Shown here: one piece after another, positions 58,681-64,000 of the stretch
How positions within the stretch are numbered: position 1 is the first letter of the stretch
How the letters are laid out: every line of letters starts with the position of its first letter
DNA from: Pectobacterium wasabiae CFBP 3304
Lineage (GTDB): Bacteria > Pseudomonadota > Gammaproteobacteria > Enterobacterales > Enterobacteriaceae
DNA: 64,000 nucleotides
NCBI RefSeq assembly: GCF_001742185.1
Contig: NZ_CP015750.1
Location: 496,001-560,000, forward strand
Reading direction: 5' to 3'
The notes under the pieces: model-generated
Databases searched by the model: none
What the model saw: the letters and a program-made list of their open reading frames with translations, nothing else
Told to the model about the DNA's origin: nothing
Program-made: the position numbers and the translations under genes

Positions 58681-58696
58681 CTAGTATTCTTCGTGT
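58681..58696 (+). promoter_or_regulatory. Candidate NrdR box 2 upstream of nrdH
   Basis: CTAGTATTCTTCGTGT, a weaker match whose right end lies exactly 40 bp after that of box 1, close to four helical turns. Confidence 0.35.
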
Positions 58697-58802
58697 AGCA
58701 CTCGCGTAACGGGTCGCTACCCAGTGGATCGGTTCGGGTGAATGCGCCCTGAAGATAGCCGCTCCGACATACTTCTTTCACGCCAAAGGGTAAATACGAA
58801 TC

Positions 58803-59042
58803 ATGCGTATTACTATTTTCACTAAGCCAGATTGTGTTCAATGCAACGCCACATGTCGTGCGCTGGATAAGCAGGGAATTAACTATCAACTGGTGGACTT
58901 AACTGAAGATGAACAGGCGTTACAGCAGGTAAGAGCGTTGGGCTATCAGCAGGTGCCCGTCGTGATGACGGCCAATGACCATTGGAGCGGTTTCCGCCCG
59001 GATAAGATCAGTACTCTGAACGCTGCCCTGCCATTGCAGTAA
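58803..59042 (+). CDS. nrdH: Glutaredoxin-like electron donor NrdH
   Basis: Small redoxin that reduces the class Ib ribonucleotide reductase NrdEF. 79 residues with the CVQC active site at C11-C14 and the WSGFRPD signature. First gene of nrdHIEF; 10 bp to nrdI. Confidence 0.97.
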   Translation: MRITIFTKPDCVQCNATCRALDKQGINYQLVDLTEDEQALQQVRALGYQQVPVVMTANDHWSGFRPDKISTLNAALPLQ

Positions 59043-59052
59043 GGGAGGCCAT

Positions 59053-59460
59053 ATGAACCCGCTGGTCTATTTCTCCAGCCAGTCGGAAAACACGCATCGC
59101 TTCATTTCCAGGGTTGGTTTACCAGCCCTGAGAATTCCGATAGCGACAGAACAGCCTGCATTGAAAGTTGATCGCCCCTATATACTGGTTGTCCCCAGCT
59201 ATGGCGGAGGCAGCACGAAAGGGGCTGTGCCGCGTCAGGTCATCATCTTTCTCAACGATCCGCACAATCGCGCTTATCTGCGCGGCGTGATTGCCGCAGG
59301 CAATACCAATTTCGGTGCAGCGTACTGCATCGCCGGTGACATCATCGCGCAGAAATGTCAGGTTCCCTACCTGTATCGCTTTGAATTACTCGGCACGCCA
59401 GAAGACGTTGCAAATGTGCGTAAGGGAGTAACTGAATTTTGGCAACAACAGACCACGTGA
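59053..59460 (+). CDS. nrdI: Flavodoxin-like NrdI
   Basis: FMN protein that supplies superoxide to assemble the dimanganese-tyrosyl radical cofactor of NrdF. 135 residues with the [12 protein letters not shown] phosphate-binding loop, the VPSYGGG motif and GNTNFG region. Ribosome-binding site AGGGAGG upstream. It overlaps nrdE by 22 bp. Confidence 0.97.
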   Translation: MNPLVYFSSQSENTHRFISRVGLPALRIPIATEQPALKVDRPYILVVPSYGGGSTKGAVPRQVIIFLNDPHNRAYLRGVIAAGNTNFGAAYCIAGDIIAQKCQVPYLYRFELLGTPEDVANVRKGVTEFWQQQTT

Positions 59461-61604
59461 GTGCAAAGGCAACCAAGGCCGACGCGGAAGCCCACTCGCT
59501 CGATTACCATGCGCTGAACGCCATGCTGAACCTCTACGACGCAGAGGGAAATATCCAGTTCGAGATGGATAAACTCGCGGCACGCCGTTATTTTCTGCAA
59601 CATGTGAACCAGAACACCGTGTTTTTCCACAATCTGGAAGAAAAGCTGCGTTATCTGGTTGAAGAAGGCTACTACGAAGCGGACGTGTTAGATCAATACC
59701 ACTTCGATTTCATCAAGAGTCTTTTCCAGCAGGCTTACGCTCACAAATTCCGCTTCCAAACTTTCCTAGGTGCGTTCAAATACTACACTGGCTATACGCT
59801 GAAAACCTTTGATGGCAAACGCTATCTGGAGCGCTACGAAGATCGCGTCTGCCTCGTAGCACTCGCCCTCGCCAAAGGGGATACCGCACTGGCTAGCGCG
59901 CTGGTCGACGAGATCATCAGCGGACGCTTCCAGCCTGCCACACCCACGTTCCTCAACTGCGGCAAAAAGCAGCGCGGTGAACTGGTCTCTTGCTTCCTGC
60001 TGCGTATCGAAGACAATATGGAGTCGATTGGTCGAGCGATTAACTCCGCGCTTCAGCTATCAAAACGTGGCGGTGGCGTGGCCTTCATGCTCAGCAACAT
60101 CCGTGAAACGGGTGCGCCAATCAAGCGTATCGAAAATCAGTCATCCGGCATTATTCCTATCATGAAAATGCTGGAAGATGCATTCTCCTACGCCAACCAG
60201 CTTGGCGCACGTCAGGGTGCTGGCGCGGTGTACCTCAACGCACACCACCCGGATATTCTGCGTTTTCTGGATACCAAGCGGGAAAATGCCGATGAGAAAA
60301 TCCGTATCAAGACGCTATCTTTGGGTGTAGTCATCCCCGATATCACGTTCCAACTTGCCAAGAATAATCAGGTGATGTACCTGTTCTCGCCCTATGATGT
60401 CGAACAGGTTTATGGCGTGCCGCTGTCAGAAATTAGCGTCACCGAAAAATACCACGAGATGGTCAACGACAAACGCATCCGTAAATCCCAAATTAAGGCG
60501 CGCGAATTCTTCCAGATCCTCGCCGAAATCCAGTTCGAATCCGGTTATCCCTACATGATGTTTGAGGATACGGTGAATCGCACGAACCCGATTCACGGCC
60601 GTATCAATATGAGTAATCTGTGCTCCGAGATTTTGCAGGTCAACGAAGCCAGCCTGTACAACGACGATCTTGGCTACAGCCACATTGGTAAAGACATCTC
60701 CTGCAACCTCGGTTCGATGAATATCGCCAACGCAATGGCATCGCCTGATTTCGGCCAGACGGTTGAAATGGCGATCCGCGCGCTAACTGCCGTTTCCGAT
60801 ATGAGCCACATCAGTTCAGTGCCATCTATCGAAAAAGGCAACGACCAATCACATGCGATTGGTTTAGGCCAGATGAACCTGCATGGCTACCTAGCGAAAG
60901 AGCGTATCTTTTATGGCACAGAAGAAGCCGTCGATTTCACCAATATCTATTTCTACACCGTTGCTTTCCACGCGATTCGGGCATCGAATGCGCTAGCGAT
61001 AGAGCGTAACCAGCGCTTCTCTGGTTTTGAACTCTCAAAATACGCCACAGGCGAGTATTTTGATAAATACATCGAACAGCACTGGGAACCGACAACAGCT
61101 CGCGCACGTGAACTGTTTGAGCAGGCAGGCATCCACATTCCTACCCAGCAGGACTGGGCGGCGCTGCGCGAATCCGTCATTGCACACGGTATTTATAACC
61201 AGAACTTGCAGGCGGTTCCGCCGACCGGTTCGATTTCGTATATCAACCACTCGACGTCCAGCATCCACCCGATTGTGTCACGCATCGAAATTCGTAAAGA
61301 GGGCAAGATTGGCCGCGTCTACTACCCAGCCCCCTATATGAACAACGACAACCTGGAGTATTACCAGGATGCCTATGAGATCGGGCCGCAAAAGATCATC
61401 GACACCTACGCCGCCGCAACGCAGCACGTCGATCAGGGGCTGTCGCTAACACTATTTTTCCGCGATACCGCCACCACGCGTGACATCAATAAAGCGCAGA
61501 TCTACGCCTGGACTAAGGGTATTAAAACTATTTATTACATTCGCATACGGCAGATGGCGCTGGAAGGCACCGAAGTTCAGGGCTGTGTGTCCTGTGCGCT
61601 ATAA
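59439..61604 (+). CDS. nrdE: Class Ib ribonucleotide reductase alpha subunit NrdE
   Basis: Catalytic subunit reducing ribonucleotides to deoxyribonucleotides. 721 residues. The start is TTG (59439), giving MATT as in E. coli NrdE (714 aa); a GTG at 59457 is the alternative. [16 protein letters not shown], the active-site NLCSEILQ, the [11 protein letters not shown] loop and the C-terminal redox pair CVSCAL are present. It overlaps nrdI by 22 bp. Confidence 0.97.
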   Translation: MATTDHVSAKATKADAEAHSLDYHALNAMLNLYDAEGNIQFEMDKLAARRYFLQHVNQNTVFFHNLEEKLRYLVEEGYYEADVLDQYHFDFIKSLFQQAYAHKFRFQTFLGAFKYYTGYTLKTFDGKRYLERYEDRVCLVALALAKGDTALASALVDEIISGRFQPATPTFLNCGKKQRGELVSCFLLRIEDNMESIGRAINSALQLSKRGGGVAFMLSNIRETGAPIKRIENQSSGIIPIMKMLEDAFSYANQLGARQGAGAVYLNAHHPDILRFLDTKRENADEKIRIKTLSLGVVIPDITFQLAKNNQVMYLFSPYDVEQVYGVPLSEISVTEKYHEMVNDKRIRKSQIKAREFFQILAEIQFESGYPYMMFEDTVNRTNPIHGRINMSNLCSEILQVNEASLYNDDLGYSHIGKDISCNLGSMNIANAMASPDFGQTVEMAIRALTAVSDMSHISSVPSIEKGNDQSHAIGLGQMNLHGYLAKERIFYGTEEAVDFTNIYFYTVAFHAIRASNALAIERNQRFSGFELSKYATGEYFDKYIEQHWEPTTARARELFEQAGIHIPTQQDWAALRESVIAHGIYNQNLQAVPPTGSISYINHSTSSIHPIVSRIEIRKEGKIGRVYYPAPYMNNDNLEYYQDAYEIGPQKIIDTYAAATQHVDQGLSLTLFFRDTATTRDINKAQIYAWTKGIKTIYYIRIRQMALEGTEVQGCVSCAL

Positions 61605-62590
<986 letters not shown>

Positions 62591-62591
<1 letters not shown>

Positions 62592-62626
62592 AAAATGGCC
62601 ACCGCATTCTGGGTGGCCATTTTTTC
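62591..62626 (+). terminator. Terminator of nrdHIEF
   Basis: AAAAATGGCCACC-GCATTCT-GGGTGGCCATTTTTT, a 10-bp stem with A- and T-runs, directly after the nrdF stop. Confidence 0.9.
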
Positions 62627-62671
62627 TATAAGCTATTCTCTACCGCTCTTTTTCTATAAGAGCCTGAAATG

Positions 62672-62701
62672 AAAAAACCCTGAACCATTGCTGATTCAGG
62701 G
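62672..62701 (-). terminator. Terminator of tRNA-Asp
   Basis: On the minus strand CCCTGAATC-AGCAATG-GTTCAGGG is followed by TTTTTTC, 13 bp downstream of the tRNA 3' end. Confidence 0.85.
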
Positions 62702-62714
62702 CCTTCATAATAAG

Positions 62715-62791
62715 TGGCGGAACGGACGGGGCTCGAACCCGCGACCCCCTGCGTGACAGGCAGGTATTCTAACCAACTGAACTACCGCTCC
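62715..62791 (-). tRNA. aspV: tRNA-Asp (GUC)
   Basis: A 77-nt cloverleaf on the minus strand, GTC anticodon, CCA encoded. G34 of this tRNA is the queuosine site used by GluQ, encoded at 45.7 kb. In E. coli aspV lies next to dnaQ, which supports the symbol. Confidence 0.95.
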
Positions 62792-62962
62792 ACTCATGCT
62801 CACTGAGCGGGATGAATACTAAGATGATGACACTATTACGTCAATGTTTTTTATAACTAACTGCTTCTGTTTGCTTATAATTTCAGCTTGGTGACGATTA
62901 TCTCACCCATAACGTCACCAACCTACTTATTTTGCTATGCAAGGGGCGATACTTCAGCGGTG

Positions 62963-63700
62963 TTATTCTGCCCGCCACAGACAACTACCCCCTTTTTTAG
63001 CAATCAGATCCAAGCGTTGTTCATGCGCCAGCAGCTCGGCCTCGTCGGCGTAAAGCACCGTTAGTGCCGACTGTGGACGGACAATTCTTTGGATCGTTTC
63101 ACTATTCTCATTCTGCTGCTGTGTATCACCGTCCATCGAAAAAGTCAGAGACGTTTGACCACCAGTCATCGCCAGATAAACTTCTGCCAGAATCTCGGCA
63201 TCGAGCAATGCGCCGTGCAACGTACGCTTGCTGTTGTCTATCAAATAGCGATCGCAGAGCGCATCCAAACTGTTACGCTTACCGGGAAAGATCTTCCGCG
63301 CCATAAACAGGCTATCGGTGATCTTACAGAACGTTTCCGTCTTGGGAATATCCCGATTCAACAACCGAGATTCGTAATCCATAAAGCCGATATCAAACGT
63401 CGCGTTATGAATGACCAATTCCGCGCCACGGATAAAATCGAGAAAATCATCCGCAATATCAGCATACGTCGGTTTATCAGCAAGGAACTCATCGCTGATA
63501 CCATGTATGTTATAGGCCTCTGGGTCCACTAAACGATCGGGTTTGATGTAGACGTGAAAATGACGGCCAGTCAGGCGGCGGTTAATCACCTCGACCGCAC
63601 CGATCTCGATAATTTTATGTCCTTCGTAGTGAACCCCCAGCTTATTCATACCGGTGGTTTCTGTATCCAGGACGATTTGTCGCGTAATTTCAGTGCTCAT
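62963..63700 (-). CDS. dnaQ: DNA polymerase III epsilon subunit
   Basis: 3'-5' proofreading exonuclease of the replicase. 245 residues. DEDDh motifs: D12 and E14 in [20 protein letters not shown] (ExoII) and the HGALLDAEI ExoIII region. The C-terminal part binds the alpha subunit. Divergent from rnhA with a 55-bp gap, the same arrangement as in E. coli where the promoters overlap. Confidence 0.97.
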   Translation of the reverse strand: MSTEITRQIVLDTETTGMNKLGVHYEGHKIIEIGAVEVINRRLTGRHFHVYIKPDRLVDPEAYNIHGISDEFLADKPTYADIADDFLDFIRGAELVIHNATFDIGFMDYESRLLNRDIPKTETFCKITDSLFMARKIFPGKRNSLDALCDRYLIDNSKRTLHGALLDAEILAEVYLAMTGGQTSLTFSMDGDTQQQNENSETIQRIVRPQSALTVLYADEAELLAHEQRLDLIAKKGGSCLWRAE

Positions 63701-63755
63701 CGTTTTCGTTTATGTCAGACTTGCCGTTTTTATCATAAGGGAGAGTCTACCAGAG

Positions 63756-64000
63756 ATGCGCAAACAGGTAGAAATTTTCACCGACGGATCTTGCCTCGGT
63801 AATCCCGGCCCCGGCGGTTATGGCGCCCTACTGCGCTACAAGCAGCACGAAAAAGCGTTAAGCGCAGGCTATCGTCTTACGACGAATAACAGAATGGAGC
63901 TGATGGCCGCAATTGCAGCGCTTGAAACGCTGACTACTGGCTGTGACGTGGTGCTCAGCACAGATAGTCAATATGTTCGTCAGGGTATCACCAGTTGGAT
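63756..64000 (+). CDS. rnhA: Ribonuclease HI (5' part, runs off the window)
   Basis: Degrades RNA in RNA-DNA hybrids. Only the first 81 codons are present. The catalytic residues D10 ([15 protein letters not shown]), E48 (NNRMELMAA) and D70 (LSTDSQYV) are all visible. Truncated by the window edge, not by mutation. Confidence 0.97.
   Translation, partial: MRKQVEIFTDGSCLGNPGPGGYGALLRYKQHEKALSAGYRLTTNNRMELMAAIAALETLTTGCDVVLSTDSQYVRQGITSW

Noticed and set aside
58725..58750. Possible further remnant of the palindromic element (TTCGGGTGAATG)
   Set aside because: Only about 12 bases match copy B, with neither end of the element present.

Overview
The window is chromosomal DNA of an enterobacterium, most probably a soft-rot Pectobacterium or close relative. 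That call rests on near-identity of many proteins to the E. coli versions I can recall (DksA, PanD, NrdE, FhuC, YacC), on the co-occurrence of a cysTWA operon with an Sbp-type binding protein, an nrdHIEF operon next to yacC and a fhuCDB cluster, and on a dispersed palindromic element ending in sequence like 'cttgaagtatgacgggta'. No database could be searched, so the genus is an inference. There is no prophage, CRISPR array, transposase or recognisable defence system. Nearly everything is core metabolism and housekeeping, with a small accessory patch at about 12.7-17.5 kb.

Layout. 0.2-2.9 kb: the envelope-stress operon rpoE-rseA-rseB-rseC (minus strand) with its own sigma-E promoter. 3.3-8.7 kb: nadB, trmN, srmB, grcA (with two FNR-like sites 53 bp apart) and ung. 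8.9-12.8 kb: two tRNA-Ala genes, a secreted esterase, gltX, and a tRNA operon (three Val, one Lys) whose 3' end has been duplicated into a 174/159-bp tandem repeat loaded with small palindromes. 12.8-17.5 kb: an oxidoreductase cluster (SDR, old-yellow-enzyme, aldo/keto reductase), a TetR regulator and a DoxX membrane protein; a 20-bp sequence is shared by two of its promoter regions. 17.6-21.4 kb: sulfate uptake (sbp-cysT-cysW-cysA). 21.8-28.1 kb: cdaR, degP (candidate sigma-E promoter), dgt, then mtnN-btuF. 28.3-33.8 kb: a small exported protein, erpA, hemL, a GST, and a divergent MocR-regulator/LysE-exporter pair. 33.8-43.9 kb: fhuB-fhuD-fhuC, mrcB, hrpB, thpR; fhuA, which lies between mrcB and fhuC in E. 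coli, is missing and its place is taken by a highly structured non-coding stretch. 44.2-50.9 kb: sfsA, dksA, gluQ, pcnB-folK and panB-panC-panD. 51-57.6 kb: yadG-yadH, can, hpt, a GNAT protein and an iron-type ABC transporter lacking a binding protein. 58-64 kb: yacC, nrdH-nrdI-nrdE-nrdF, a tRNA-Asp, dnaQ, and the start of rnhA.

What is least ordinary is non-coding. A family of roughly 194-264-bp palindromic elements (three full copies and three remnants) shows compensatory base changes in its stems and ends, and the palindromes in the tRNA-Lys duplication belong to the same sequence family. Two further small inverted-repeat elements sit at 16.7 kb and 26.5 kb, and a separate multi-hairpin block lies at 37.9-38.1 kb. 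Other points are a probable AUC or AUU start for pcnB, an orphan 14-codon ORF followed directly by an intrinsic terminator near nrdH, and a tandemly repeated N-terminus on GluQ.
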